This document shows, one piece after another, positions 32,865 to 41,027 of a stretch of 64,000 nucleotides of DNA (positions within the stretch are counted from its first letter, which is position 1; each line of letters begins with the position of its first letter). The position numbers were made by a program, and so were the translations under genes. Under the pieces are notes generated by a model. The model saw only the letters and a list, made by a program, of their open reading frames with translations. It searched no databases and was not told the DNA's origin. The stretch comes from Burkholderiales bacterium (GTDB lineage: Bacteria; Pseudomonadota; Gammaproteobacteria; Burkholderiales; Burkholderiaceae_C), in assembly GCA_016219375.1 (NCBI GenBank), contig JACRNC010000016.1:124001-188000 (forward strand), given 5' to 3'.

Positions 32865-33326
32865 ATGGATGACGCCACCCTCAGCCCCCACTTCCGCCTG
32901 TCGGAGCTGACCGTCTCGCAGACGGCCGTGCGCCGGGGGCTGCGCAATGATCCGCCGTCGGGTGCGGTGTCCAACCTGCGCCGCCTGGCGCATGCGCTGG
33001 AGGACGTGCGCCGCGCGCTGGGCGACGTGCCCATCATCGTCTCCAGCGGCTACCGCTCGCCCAAGGTCAACAGCCTGGTCGGCGGCTCGCCCACTAGCCT
33101 GCACCTGCAGGGCCTGGCGGCCGACTTCACCGCGCCGGCCTTCGGCACCCCGCGGCAGATCTGCCAGCGCATCATCGACGTCGGCATCCTTTATGAGGAG
33201 CTGATCTTCGAGGGCGCCTGGGTGCATTTCGGCCTTGCCGCGCCTGGCGCGGTGCCGCAGCGCAAGCTGCTCACGGCCATCTTCCTCAAGGGCGGCCCCA
33301 CCCGCTACGTCGGGGGGCTGCTGTGA
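32865..33326 (+). CDS. Endolysin, M15-type peptidase
   Basis: A 153-residue D-Ala-D-Ala carboxypeptidase/L-Ala-D-Glu-type endopeptidase that cuts peptidoglycan cross-links for host lysis. The zinc-peptidase signature is clear: VPIIVSSGYRSPKVNSLVGG, TSLHLQGLAADF (metal-binding His and Asp) and WVHFGLA (third ligand His). The N-terminus (LSPHFRLSELTVSQTAVRRG) is typical of phage M15 enzymes and confirms the start, which lies directly at the end of the promoter element and lacks a ribosome site. The protein is small and without a signal peptide, so a holin is needed. Confidence 0.9.
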   Translation: MDDATLSPHFRLSELTVSQTAVRRGLRNDPPSGAVSNLRRLAHALEDVRRALGDVPIIVSSGYRSPKVNSLVGGSPTSLHLQGLAADFTAPAFGTPRQICQRIIDVGILYEELIFEGAWVHFGLAAPGAVPQRKLLTAIFLKGGPTRYVGGLL

Positions 33327-33556
33327 TGCCCGCCGGTGTGCCCCACGTCATCGTCGCGGAGCCTCAGTGCAAGCCGTGGTGGCGCTCCAAGACGCTGTGG
33401 CTCAACGCGCTGGTGCTGGCCTTGGCGGCAGCGGAGCAGCAAGTCGGCGTGCTCCAGGGCCTGCTGCCGGTCAGCACCTACCAGCTCGTCGCCTTCGGCC
33501 TGCCCGTGCTCAACGCCGTGCTGCGCCTCATCACCACGCAGGGGATCAAGCTGTGA
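33326..33556 (+). CDS. Holin-like small membrane protein
   Basis: A 76-residue protein with two hydrophobic segments (SKTLWLNALVLALAAAEQQV and VSTYQLVAFGLPVLNAVLRL) after a short polar N-terminus. The WRSKTLWLN start is common in phage holin-like proteins. Its ATG overlaps the endolysin stop (TGATG). The place between endolysin and Rz supports the holin call. Confidence 0.7.
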   Translation: MPAGVPHVIVAEPQCKPWWRSKTLWLNALVLALAAAEQQVGVLQGLLPVSTYQLVAFGLPVLNAVLRLITTQGIKL

Positions 33557-33918
33557 GCGCGCCCGTGCTGCCCCCGCTGGGCGTGGCCGCGCAGAGCGAG
33601 ACCATGCTGGTGTCCGGCTGCGTGTGCATCGCCGTGGAGGACGCGCCGGCTGAGCAGCGCCTAGCTGATCTGCGCTTTAGCGTCGGGCTGCTGCAGCAGA
33701 TGGCCCACCTGGCGCAGCACGAGCTGACCACGGCCCTGCCCGCCATCGACGCCGCGTACCTGGACCAGCAGCTGGAGCGCCAGGCCGATGTGCCGCCGCT
33801 GCACCCCGGCCCCAACGCCCATCAGCCGCAGTGCGGCCGTGGCGGTTGCCGACTGCCCGCCGGCAGCACCTGCCCCGACTGCGGCCGCTGCCTGGTCGAT
33901 GTGCCGGAGGGCGCGTGA
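33553..33918 (+). CDS. Phage protein with a C-terminal Cys cluster
   Basis: A 121-residue protein ending in CGRGGCRLPAGSTCPDCGRC, a zinc-ribbon-like set of cysteines. The N-terminal two thirds are helical (RLADLRFSVGLLQQMAHLAQ). The start is GTG 33553, which overlaps the holin stop (GTGA); ATG 33604 is an alternative. It lies in the lysis cassette but its role is unknown. Confidence 0.6.
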   Translation: MSAPVLPPLGVAAQSETMLVSGCVCIAVEDAPAEQRLADLRFSVGLLQQMAHLAQHELTTALPAIDAAYLDQQLERQADVPPLHPGPNAHQPQCGRGGCRLPAGSTCPDCGRCLVDVPEGA

Positions 33919-34538
33919 TGGGCTGGCTGCTCAAGCTCCGCGCGCTGCCGTGGGCCGCGTACGCCTGGTCGTTGGCGACCGTGGTGGCGGTCGCCGCCCT
34001 CGTCTGGCTGATCTACCTCCTGGGCCGCCTGGACGAGCGCGCCATCCAGGCCACCGCACACGCGCAGCGCACGCAAGAGGCCGTCCAGGCCGCCCTGCGC
34101 GAGCAGGCCGCATCGCTTGCGCGTGGCGCGGCCGACGTGGCCGCCCTGCGCCAGGAGCGCGACCAGCTCCAGCGCCGCTACACCGACCTGCAACGGAGGC
34201 TCGCCCATGTGCCCAAGCTCAGCCCCACGCCGGGCTGCACCGACCCTGCTGGCGTGCGCCTTACTGCTGGCGCTGTCCGCCTGTGGAACGCCGCCCTCGG
34301 CCATCCGGATGTGCCCGCCGGTGCCTGCGGAGCTTATGGCCCCGCTGCCGGAGCTGGAGCCGCTGACCGAGACGCCGCCTGCAGCCAGCCCAGCGGTATC
34401 ACGCTGGAGCAGGCCGGCGACAACGCCCAGCGCAACTTCAGCACCTGCGCGGCCATCCGCGCGCAGTGCCAGGCCCTCATCAGCAACCTCCAGCGCGAGC
34501 GCGCGCTGAGCACTCAGCAACTCACGGAGACCCCATGA
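33918..34538 (+). CDS. Rz-like inner-membrane spanin
   Basis: A 206-residue protein with an N-terminal membrane anchor (YAWSLATVVAVAALVWLIYL) and a coiled coil (TQEAVQAALREQAASLARGA, ALRQERDQLQRRYTDLQRRL), the Rz layout. i-spanins pair with an outer-membrane lipoprotein to fuse the membranes in the last step of lysis; the matching Rz1 is nested in another frame at 34207. The ATG overlaps the upstream stop (TGATG). The C-terminal part is longer than in lambda Rz. Confidence 0.75.
   Translation: MGWLLKLRALPWAAYAWSLATVVAVAALVWLIYLLGRLDERAIQATAHAQRTQEAVQAALREQAASLARGAADVAALRQERDQLQRRYTDLQRRLAHVPKLSPTPGCTDPAGVRLTAGAVRLWNAALGHPDVPAGACGAYGPAAGAGAADRDAACSQPSGITLEQAGDNAQRNFSTCAAIRAQCQALISNLQRERALSTQQLTETP
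34207..34509 (+). CDS. Rz1-like outer-membrane spanin lipoprotein, nested in Rz
   Basis: A 100-residue protein in the +1 frame fully inside the Rz gene. MCPSSAPRRAAPTLLACALL then LALSACGTPPSA gives a lipoprotein signal with the lipobox LSAC, followed by a Pro-rich segment (MCPPVPAELMAPLPELEPL), the hallmark of Rz1. ACGGAGG lies 8-14 bases before ATG 34207. The far C-terminus is low complexity and may be frame-shadow sequence, so the functional part may be the first 55-65 residues. Confidence 0.75.
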   Translation: MCPSSAPRRAAPTLLACALLLALSACGTPPSAIRMCPPVPAELMAPLPELEPLTETPPAASPAVSRWSRPATTPSATSAPARPSARSARPSSATSSASAR

Positions 34539-34870
34539 GCCAGACGAACAACTTCCCCATCGAGACCGATGGCTTCAAGTTCACGGCCACGGCAGCCAGC
34601 CAGGCCTTCGACCTGACCGGGGGCGGCGCAGCAGACCGCTTCCGCGTCGTCGGCTCGGACGACGTGCTGATCTACAACCCCGGCCCCAACACGATCTACG
34701 TGAAGGCCGGCGACGCCAGCACCGTGGCCTTCGGGATCGCCAGCAGCACGCCCAGCATGGCCGTGCCGCCCTCGCAGCAGGCCTTCAGCAAGGGCAATGC
34801 CTCGCACCTGGCGGTCATCAGCCCCAGCGGTGCGCAGGAGTTCGTGGTCTACGTCGGCCGGGGGGAGTGA
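34535..34870 (+). CDS. Phage structural-type protein of unknown function
   Basis: A 111-residue beta-rich protein (MSQTNNFPIETDGFKFTATA, RFRVVGSDDVLIYNPGPNTI, SHLAVISPSGAQEFVVYVGR). Small proteins of this pattern are found as head or tail decoration in several phages. It overlaps the Rz stop and is followed 3 bases later by the SGNH hydrolase gene. The exact role is unknown. Confidence 0.6.
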   Translation: MSQTNNFPIETDGFKFTATAASQAFDLTGGGAADRFRVVGSDDVLIYNPGPNTIYVKAGDASTVAFGIASSTPSMAVPPSQQAFSKGNASHLAVISPSGAQEFVVYVGRGE

Positions 34871-34873
34871 GTC

Positions 34874-36364
34874 ATGGCGCGTAGTCGATGGATGGGAGCG
34901 TCTGCAGCGGGCGGTCGTGGCGCGGCCTTCAGCGCCGCCCGCCCCACTCTGCTGCCGTTTGGCTGCAGCATCACCGGCGTGGCGGGGCGACAGCTCTGGA
35001 ACTCCACCACGGTCACCTCGACAGCGGTGCGTGCTGGCTCGCAAGTCATTCCTGTCGCCTCTGCCGCCGCCTTCGTTGTCGGGGGCTGGGCGCAGGTTGC
35101 CCTGTGTACGGCCGAGCCGTGGATGTCGCGCGTGACCGCGGTTGATACAGCGGCTACTCCAAACACCGTAACGGTTGCCGATCCGCTGCCGGAGAGCCTG
35201 CTCCCGAACAATCCCGTCCACTATCAAGCGGCTTCGGTGTCTACGCCGAGCAGTCAGCACATCAAGACCAGCTTGTGGGTAGGCGCCAATGCGGAACTCG
35301 GCGGAGTGGTCGAGGTTCTGCCTGCCTACAGCTACACGGGCGCGCGTCAGGATGCGATGCTGCCTGCGCTCGCGCGTCTGCTGCGGTTGTATCGACCTAA
35401 GTATGTCGCCCTCAACTTGGTCGAGAACGATGTCAACGGTAGCGTCAGCCTGCCGCGAATCGTTGAGCTGTCCCGACAGGCCGTCCGGTCCTGTCTGAAC
35501 GCTGGGGCGACTCCGCTGGTCTGCTCCTGCGTTCCGGCGACGCAGTTCTCCGACTCGCGCAGCTCGCTCGTCGAGGGGTATCTCTCGTGGGTGCGGCAAG
35601 TGGGCAGCGAGCTGCCTGGCGCTGTGGGCGTTGACCTCACAACGCCGTGGCGCGATGCGTCGCTACCCGGCTACCAACCACTGGCCGGGTACACGGACGG
35701 CATTCACCCCAGCGCTTCCCGTTGGCATACGACTGCCCAGCCCTTCGTGAGCGTGCTGCAGCAGCTCGAAGGGGCGCGCCCGTCTCTCGCCGACCTTGCG
35801 CTCACCTATTGGGACATGTCGGGCGCCGGAGGCACCGCCGCTGCCTTGCAGGCGGGCAGCGTGGTTCCCACGGGCTGGACGATCAGCGCAGAAGCGGGGG
35901 TCATCGCTACGACGACGAAGATCGCCAACGACAAACCTCGCATTCAGTACTCAGTGCCGGGTGCCTCGAACGCCAGCACCACCCGGCTGTTCGTGCGGCA
36001 GCCAAATGTTGCCATCCCGGACTACTACGTCGGCAAGTACATGACCGCGTTCATGAAGGCGCGCTTCGACCAGATCGCGAACCTCAGCATGGCGGTCATG
36101 AGCCTGACGTTCAACTCGGGGGAGGTTGTGTATTGGGGCAACTACAACGGCCAGGCGACCGACCCGGCTCTGGTAGGGAGAACATTGGTGATGGAAACGC
36201 CCGCATTCCGTGTGCCAGCCAACGCCACCACGATGACTCTTGAGCTCGCTCTGCGCCCCCTGAACATCGCCAGCCCCTCCGGGGTGTCGGTGGACATGAC
36301 CATTGACAGTGCTGGGTTGCTGCCGGCATCGGCAGGAAACAGCTACGACAACGGGTGGCGGTGA
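34874..36364 (+). CDS. SGNH/GDSL-type hydrolase of the prophage
   Basis: A 496-residue protein. The SGNH blocks are recognisable: FGCSITG near residue 30 (nucleophile Ser), LNLVENDVNGS (block III Asn) and GYTDGIHPSASRW (catalytic Asp/His near 275). The C-terminal 200 residues look like a beta-sandwich. Enzymes of this fold remove acetyl or acyl groups from polysaccharides or lipids; in phages they appear as tail-associated deacetylases or as surface-modifying cargo. The gene is visibly less GC-rich than its neighbours and sits between the lysis cassette and the first head gene, which suggests a recent insertion of a cargo gene. Confidence 0.7.
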   Translation: MARSRWMGASAAGGRGAAFSAARPTLLPFGCSITGVAGRQLWNSTTVTSTAVRAGSQVIPVASAAAFVVGGWAQVALCTAEPWMSRVTAVDTAATPNTVTVADPLPESLLPNNPVHYQAASVSTPSSQHIKTSLWVGANAELGGVVEVLPAYSYTGARQDAMLPALARLLRLYRPKYVALNLVENDVNGSVSLPRIVELSRQAVRSCLNAGATPLVCSCVPATQFSDSRSSLVEGYLSWVRQVGSELPGAVGVDLTTPWRDASLPGYQPLAGYTDGIHPSASRWHTTAQPFVSVLQQLEGARPSLADLALTYWDMSGAGGTAAALQAGSVVPTGWTISAEAGVIATTTKIANDKPRIQYSVPGASNASTTRLFVRQPNVAIPDYYVGKYMTAFMKARFDQIANLSMAVMSLTFNSGEVVYWGNYNGQATDPALVGRTLVMETPAFRVPANATTMTLELALRPLNIASPSGVSVDMTIDSAGLLPASAGNSYDNGWR

Positions 36365-36365
36365 C

Positions 36366-36707
36366 ATGCTCGACTTCTCCGACCCCCGCTTCTGGCTCGA
36401 TCTGGCCAAGTGGCTCATCGCCCTGGCCGCGGTGGTGGCCGTCTGGATGCGCCGCCCCGGTGAGGACGCCGCCAAGGCCGTCTCGCAGCTCGAAGAGGAG
36501 GTCACGCGCACGCAGCATGCGATGGCCACGCGCCTGACCCAGATCGAAGAGCGCATCGCGCACATGCCCACCGACGACGAGCTGGAGCGCCTGATCGGCA
36601 CCGTCAAGGCCATCGAGGCTCGCCTCACCGGCCTGGACAGCGGCCAGAACACCATGCGCCACCAGCTCAACCGCATCGAAGACTACCTGCTCAAGACCAA
36701 GCAATGA
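36366..36707 (+). CDS. DUF2730-like phage protein (Mu gp25 type)
   Basis: A 113-residue protein: N-terminal membrane helix (FWLDLAKWLIALAAVVAVWM) then a coiled coil (MATRLTQIEERIAHMPTDDE, LIGTVKAIEARLTGLDSGQN). This matches the DUF2730 family that precedes the packaging genes of Mu-like phages. Its role is unknown. The stop overlaps the next ATG by 4 bases. Confidence 0.75.
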   Translation: MLDFSDPRFWLDLAKWLIALAAVVAVWMRRPGEDAAKAVSQLEEEVTRTQHAMATRLTQIEERIAHMPTDDELERLIGTVKAIEARLTGLDSGQNTMRHQLNRIEDYLLKTKQ

Positions 36708-36997
36708 GCTTTGCTGACGTGATGCAAGAAGACCGCCGGCTGACCATCCTGAAAGGGCTGGAGCCGGCAGCCGGCTATCGCGCCGCCCAGTTCGTGCTGG
36801 CCCGCTGGTGCGAGCAGTTCGGCCACGTGGTCAGCCAGGACCGCCTGCGCCAGGACCTGGCCTGGCTGGCCGAGCAGGGCCTCATCAAGCTGGAGACGCC
36901 CGAGGGCGTGTATGTCGCCACGCTGACCGCCCGCGGGCTGGATGTGGCCACCGGCCGCGCCGTGGTGCCGGGCGTGGCCAAGCCCCAGCTCGTCTGA
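36704..36997 (+). CDS. Mu gp26-like winged-helix protein
   Basis: A 97-residue protein with an ArsR-like winged helix (LTILKGLEPAAGYRAAQFVL, DRLRQDLAWLAEQGLIKLET, YVATLTARGLDVA). Mu-like phages carry such a gene between gp25 and gp27, ahead of the terminase genes; function is not established. Overlaps the gp25-like gene by 4 bases. Confidence 0.75.
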   Translation: MSFADVMQEDRRLTILKGLEPAAGYRAAQFVLARWCEQFGHVVSQDRLRQDLAWLAEQGLIKLETPEGVYVATLTARGLDVATGRAVVPGVAKPQLV

Positions 36998-37011
36998 CGG
37001 AGGGCGCCCGC

Positions 37012-37599
37012 ATGCCGCCCGTCAGCAAGATCGCCCAGCTGCCGCCGGACATCCGCGCCTGGCTGCATCAGACCTTCGTCGAGCGCGCCTTCGGTGACAT
37101 CGAGGGCGTCACGCGGGATCTGAATGAGCTGATGAAGCAGGCCGGCGTGGCCATCACCATCGGCAAGAGCGCGGTGGGCGCCGAGAGCCAGAAGGTCAAG
37201 CGCGCACAGGAGGCCATCAAGGCCACGACCGAAGCCACGCGCCTGATCGCCGACGCCAGCCGCGACGATGGCGACAGCCGCAGCGAGGCGGTGCTGGCGC
37301 TCGTGCAGTCCGAGGTGTTCGAGCTGCTGCTGCAGATCCGCGAGTCCGAGGACGAGGTGGACCCGGTGGAGCGCCTCAAGGCCCTGCGCGGCATCGGCAA
37401 GACGGTGGCCGAGATGTCCCGCGCCCGTGTCAACCAGGCCAAGTGGCGGGCCGAGGTAGACGCCCGCGCCCAGGCCGCGGCCGACAAGGTAGCCAAGCTC
37501 GCCAAGAAGGGCGGCGCCGATCCTCAGACCATCCGAGAGATCCGCGAGTCGATCCTGGGCATCGTCAAGCGCGCACCGTCGCCGGAGGGGGTCGCATGA
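37012..37599 (+). CDS. DUF3486 protein, likely small terminase (Mu gp27 type)
   Basis: A 195-residue, mostly helical protein: KIAQLPPDIRAWLHQTFVER, GVTRDLNELMKQAGVAITIG, then long helices and KLAKKGGADPQTIREIRESI. It matches DUF3486, the probable small terminase subunit of Mu-like phages that recognises DNA ends for packaging. GGAGG lies ahead of ATG 37012. The stop overlaps the large terminase start (ATGA). Confidence 0.8.
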   Translation: MPPVSKIAQLPPDIRAWLHQTFVERAFGDIEGVTRDLNELMKQAGVAITIGKSAVGAESQKVKRAQEAIKATTEATRLIADASRDDGDSRSEAVLALVQSEVFELLLQIRESEDEVDPVERLKALRGIGKTVAEMSRARVNQAKWRAEVDARAQAAADKVAKLAKKGGADPQTIREIRESILGIVKRAPSPEGVA

Positions 37600-39230
37600 C
37601 TGTGCCTCTGCGCGACAACCCGCTCAAGGCGCTGCATGCTGGTGAGTGGGCTGACGTACCCGCAGTCCTTCTGAGATACCAGCAGGAGTGGATCGCTGAC
37701 CGCTCGCCGTTGAAGGTGGCGGACAAGGGGCGTCGCGTGGGGCTGACCTGGGCCGAGGCAGCCGACGACGTACTCGACGCGATGGCGGAAGTCGACAGTT
37801 GCAACACGTTCTACTGTTCTGCTGCTCAGGACATGGCACGCGAATATGTCGAGGCCTGCGCCATGTGGGCCCGCGCGTTCCACTGCTTGGCAAGCGAGAT
37901 CCAGGAGGGCGTTTTCGATGACGGCGATGCCGTCGCCGACCCGGCCAAGCGCTACATCAAGACGTTTGAAGTTGTTTTTCCCAGGACTGGTCGGCGGATC
38001 GTCGCGCTCTCAAGTCGGCCGACGAACCTGCGCGGCAAGCAGGGCAACATCGTCCTCGACGAAGCGGCGTTCGCTCCCGACCTGGCAGGCATGCTCAAAG
38101 CGGCAATGGCCATGCTGCTGTGGGGCAACCGGGTCAAGATCATCAGCACGCACAACGGGGTGGACAACCCGTTTAACGAGCTCATCGAGCAGATCAAGGC
38201 TGGCAAGCGGCCGGGCAGCTTGCACCACATCCCATTCCAACGCGCGATCGCGGACGGCTTGTACCGACGCGTGTGCCTGCGCAAAGGCATCGAATGGACG
38301 CCTCAGGGAGAAGCCAAGTGGGTGGCGGATGCCTATGCGTTCTACGGTGACGACGCATCCGAAGAGCTCGACGCCATTCCCAGCGCCTCGGGCGGCAAGT
38401 ACCTCAGCCTGGCTTTGTTGGCCGAGCGCATGACCGTCACCGCAGAATCTGGCCGCTGTCCGATCGTGCGCCAGCGCTGGGATGACTCATTCGCCTATCA
38501 GCCGGAGAGCGTGCGCGAGTTCGCGATCAAGGGTTGGCTGATGGAGAGGGTGCTGCCCGCGCTGCAGCGGCTCAATCCGCTGCACCGCCATGTGTTTGGC
38601 CTGGACTTCGGTCGCGTCGCGGACCTTAGCGTCATGACGGTCTTGGACGAGGATGCTGAACTGGTGCACCGCCCGCGCCTGGTGATCGAGCTTGGCAACT
38701 GCCCATTCAGCTCACAGGATCAGATCTATTGGTTCGTAATCGATCGGTTACCACGCTTCCGTGGCGGCGCGGCGGACTCCGGCGGAAATGGCGCAGCGAC
38801 AGGTGAGAAGCTGGCGCAGCGTTATGGCACGGCGATGGTGGAACAGGTCAAGTTCAGCCAGGGCTGGTATGCGCTGAACATGCCCAAGCTACGCGGCGGC
38901 CTCCAGGACGGAACGCTGCGCGACCTGCCGCGTGATGAGGAGCACCTCTCCGACCTGCGTGCGATCGAGGTAGTCAAAGGCATACCGATGGTGCCGGCGG
39001 TAAACACGGCCAGCGCGGCAGCAAAGGCCGCGGCGGCGGAAGGCGGCGCGAAGAAGCGTCGTCACGGCGACTATGCCGTCAGCCTGTGTCTGGCCGAGTA
39101 CGCCTTCCACCGCGAAGCCGGCGAGATCGCCTTCACGCCCGCGCCCTCCAAGGCCAGCCAGTTCGAGGGCTTTGGCGACCGCGATGACGACCTGATCAGC
39201 CGCGCGGGCTGGGATGTCGGATGTGTCTGA
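37596..39230 (+). CDS. Terminase large subunit (Mu gp28 type)
   Basis: A 544-residue packaging motor. The ATPase part has KVADKGRRVGLTWAEAADDV (the Mu-type variant of Walker A) and GNIVLDEAAFAPDLAGMLKA (Walker B with catalytic Glu), then KIISTHNGVDNPFNELIEQI. The nuclease part has HVFGLDFGRVADLSVMTVLD (first acidic metal ligand) and the C-terminal RHGDYAVSLCLAEYAF with a later Asp. It fills proheads in a headful manner together with the DUF3486 protein. Some stretches use less GC-biased codons than the neighbours. Confidence 0.9.
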   Translation: MTVPLRDNPLKALHAGEWADVPAVLLRYQQEWIADRSPLKVADKGRRVGLTWAEAADDVLDAMAEVDSCNTFYCSAAQDMAREYVEACAMWARAFHCLASEIQEGVFDDGDAVADPAKRYIKTFEVVFPRTGRRIVALSSRPTNLRGKQGNIVLDEAAFAPDLAGMLKAAMAMLLWGNRVKIISTHNGVDNPFNELIEQIKAGKRPGSLHHIPFQRAIADGLYRRVCLRKGIEWTPQGEAKWVADAYAFYGDDASEELDAIPSASGGKYLSLALLAERMTVTAESGRCPIVRQRWDDSFAYQPESVREFAIKGWLMERVLPALQRLNPLHRHVFGLDFGRVADLSVMTVLDEDAELVHRPRLVIELGNCPFSSQDQIYWFVIDRLPRFRGGAADSGGNGAATGEKLAQRYGTAMVEQVKFSQGWYALNMPKLRGGLQDGTLRDLPRDEEHLSDLRAIEVVKGIPMVPAVNTASAAAKAAAAEGGAKKRRHGDYAVSLCLAEYAFHREAGEIAFTPAPSKASQFEGFGDRDDDLISRAGWDVGCV

Positions 39231-39364
39231 CAAGCCCGCCGCCGTTTTGAACGGCTTTTGAACGTTCAATTTCGACGATCGCGGGCCGGTGGCTACATCC
39301 GCCCGTCCCGCCCCGGAAAAACGCCCCAAACGCCCGCGCCGCACACCCGACCCCGGAGCCCCGC
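39231..39364. promoter_or_regulatory. Intergenic region with two palindromes ahead of the portal gene
   Basis: GCCGTTttgAACGGC (39241-39255) and the perfect 12-mer TTGAACGTTCAA (39258-39269) lie side by side; both contain TTTTGAACG. The patch is AT-richer than its surroundings. It is a candidate operator or promoter between terminase and portal; nothing else is visible in the gap. Confidence 0.4.
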
Positions 39365-41023
39365 ATGCCCACCCTGCTCGACCAGTTCGGCAACCCCATC
39401 GACCTGGCCGCCATCCGCGAGCCGCAGACCGAGGCGGCGGAGAACCGCTCCAGCGTGTCGTGGATGTCGCGCGAGTTCGCCCGCCACCCCGGCCGCGGCC
39501 TGACCCCGGCGCGGCTCAACGCCATCCTGCAAGCCGCGGAAGAGGGCGACCTGCTCGGCCAGCTCGACCTGGCGGATGACATGGAGGAGCGCGACGGCCA
39601 CCTCTTCGCCGAGCTGAGCATGCGCAAGGACGCGGTCGCCAACCTGGATTGGTCCATCGAGCCGCCACGCAATGCGTCCGCTGAGGAGCAGGCCCTCGCC
39701 GAGGAGCTGCAGGAGTGGATGGAGGATCTGCCCGACTTCGAAGACGGCATCCTGCGCGAGCTGCTCGACGGCATCCTCAAGGGCTTTGCGTGCATCGAGA
39801 TGTGGTGGCAGCTCGACGGCGGCCGCCTGGTGCCGCGCTTCGCGCCGCGGCCGCAGCGCTGGATGACGGTGGACGAGGTCGGCAGCGAGATCCAGCTGCG
39901 CACCGCCACCGGCAACGGCCGCGGCCAGCCGCTGCGCCCCTGGGGCTGGCTGCTGCACCGCCCGCGCGCGCGCAGCGGCTACCCGGCCCGCACTGGCCTG
40001 CTGCGCGTGCTCGCCTGGCCCTACCTGTTCAAGAACTACAACCAACGCGACCTGGCGGAGTTCCTGGAGATCTACGGCCTGCCGCTGCGCATCGGCAAGT
40101 ACCCCTCGGGCGCATCGGACGCCGAGAAGCGCACGCTGCTGCAGGCGGTGGTCAACATCGGGCACAACGCCGCCGGCATCATCCCGGCCGGCATGGCGCT
40201 GGAGTTCCAGTCCGCCGCGCAAGGCAACGAAGGCCCGTTCAAGACGATGGCCGACTGGATGGAGGCCATCCAGTCCAAGGTGATCCGCGGCCAGACGCTC
40301 ACCAGCGGCGAGGGCAAGCACGGCACCCAGGCCCTGGGCACCGTGCACGAGGGCCAGGCGCTGATCATCACCAAGAGCGATGCCAAGCGCCTGTCCATCA
40401 CCATCACCGAGCAGCTGCTGCGCCCGCTGGCCCTGCTCAACAAGCCAGGGCTGGACCCGCGGCGCCTGCCGCGCTTCGTGCTCGACGTGCCGGAGCCCGA
40501 GGACCTGGCGCTCTACGCCGACGCGCTGCCCAAGCTGGCCGCCGCCGGCATGCGCATCGGCGTGGAGGACATGCACAAGCGTCTGCGCATCCCGATGGCC
40601 CGTGACGGCGAGGAGCAGCTGCGCGGTGCCCCGGCCCAGCAGGCGCCAGGCGGTGCCGCACCCACGGCCGGCCCCGCTGCTGCACCCGCGCCAGCTGCGA
40701 AGCAGCCCACCCCGCCGGCCCCGCCTACCCAGGCGAAGCAGGCCGGCCTGGCCGCCGAGCTGCCCGCCGCGCCGCGCGATGCGATCGACGAGCTGATCGA
40801 CGCGGCCACAGCCGACTGGCGGCCCGTCATGGCCCCGATGGTCGAGCCCCTGCTGGCCGAGCTGGACCGGGCCATCGCCGCCGGTGAGAGCCTTGCCGCG
40901 TTCCGCGCCCGGCTGCCCGAGCTGATCGACCAGGTCGACGGCCGCCCGCACGCCGAGCGCCTGGCGCGCGCGGCCTTCCTGGCCCGCTTGGCCGGCGAGG
41001 CCGGCGTGCTGCCGCAGGACTGA
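39365..41023 (+). CDS. Portal protein, DUF935 family (Mu gp29 type)
   Basis: A 552-residue portal that forms the ring at the head vertex. Recognisable blocks: RHPGRGLTPARLNAILQAAE, FAELSMRKDAVANLDWSIEP, GILKGFACIEMWWQLDGGRL, RVLAWPYLFKNYNQRDLAEF, LEIYGLPLRIGKYPSGASDA and EQLLRPLALLNKPGLDPRRL. The C-terminus has a Pro/Ala-rich linker (about residues 425-455) and a helical tail. Directly followed by the gpF-like gene. Confidence 0.9.
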   Translation: MPTLLDQFGNPIDLAAIREPQTEAAENRSSVSWMSREFARHPGRGLTPARLNAILQAAEEGDLLGQLDLADDMEERDGHLFAELSMRKDAVANLDWSIEPPRNASAEEQALAEELQEWMEDLPDFEDGILRELLDGILKGFACIEMWWQLDGGRLVPRFAPRPQRWMTVDEVGSEIQLRTATGNGRGQPLRPWGWLLHRPRARSGYPARTGLLRVLAWPYLFKNYNQRDLAEFLEIYGLPLRIGKYPSGASDAEKRTLLQAVVNIGHNAAGIIPAGMALEFQSAAQGNEGPFKTMADWMEAIQSKVIRGQTLTSGEGKHGTQALGTVHEGQALIITKSDAKRLSITITEQLLRPLALLNKPGLDPRRLPRFVLDVPEPEDLALYADALPKLAAAGMRIGVEDMHKRLRIPMARDGEEQLRGAPAQQAPGGAAPTAGPAAAPAPAAKQPTPPAPPTQAKQAGLAAELPAAPRDAIDELIDAATADWRPVMAPMVEPLLAELDRAIAAGESLAAFRARLPELIDQVDGRPHAERLARAAFLARLAGEAGVLPQD

Positions 41024-41027
41024 CGCC

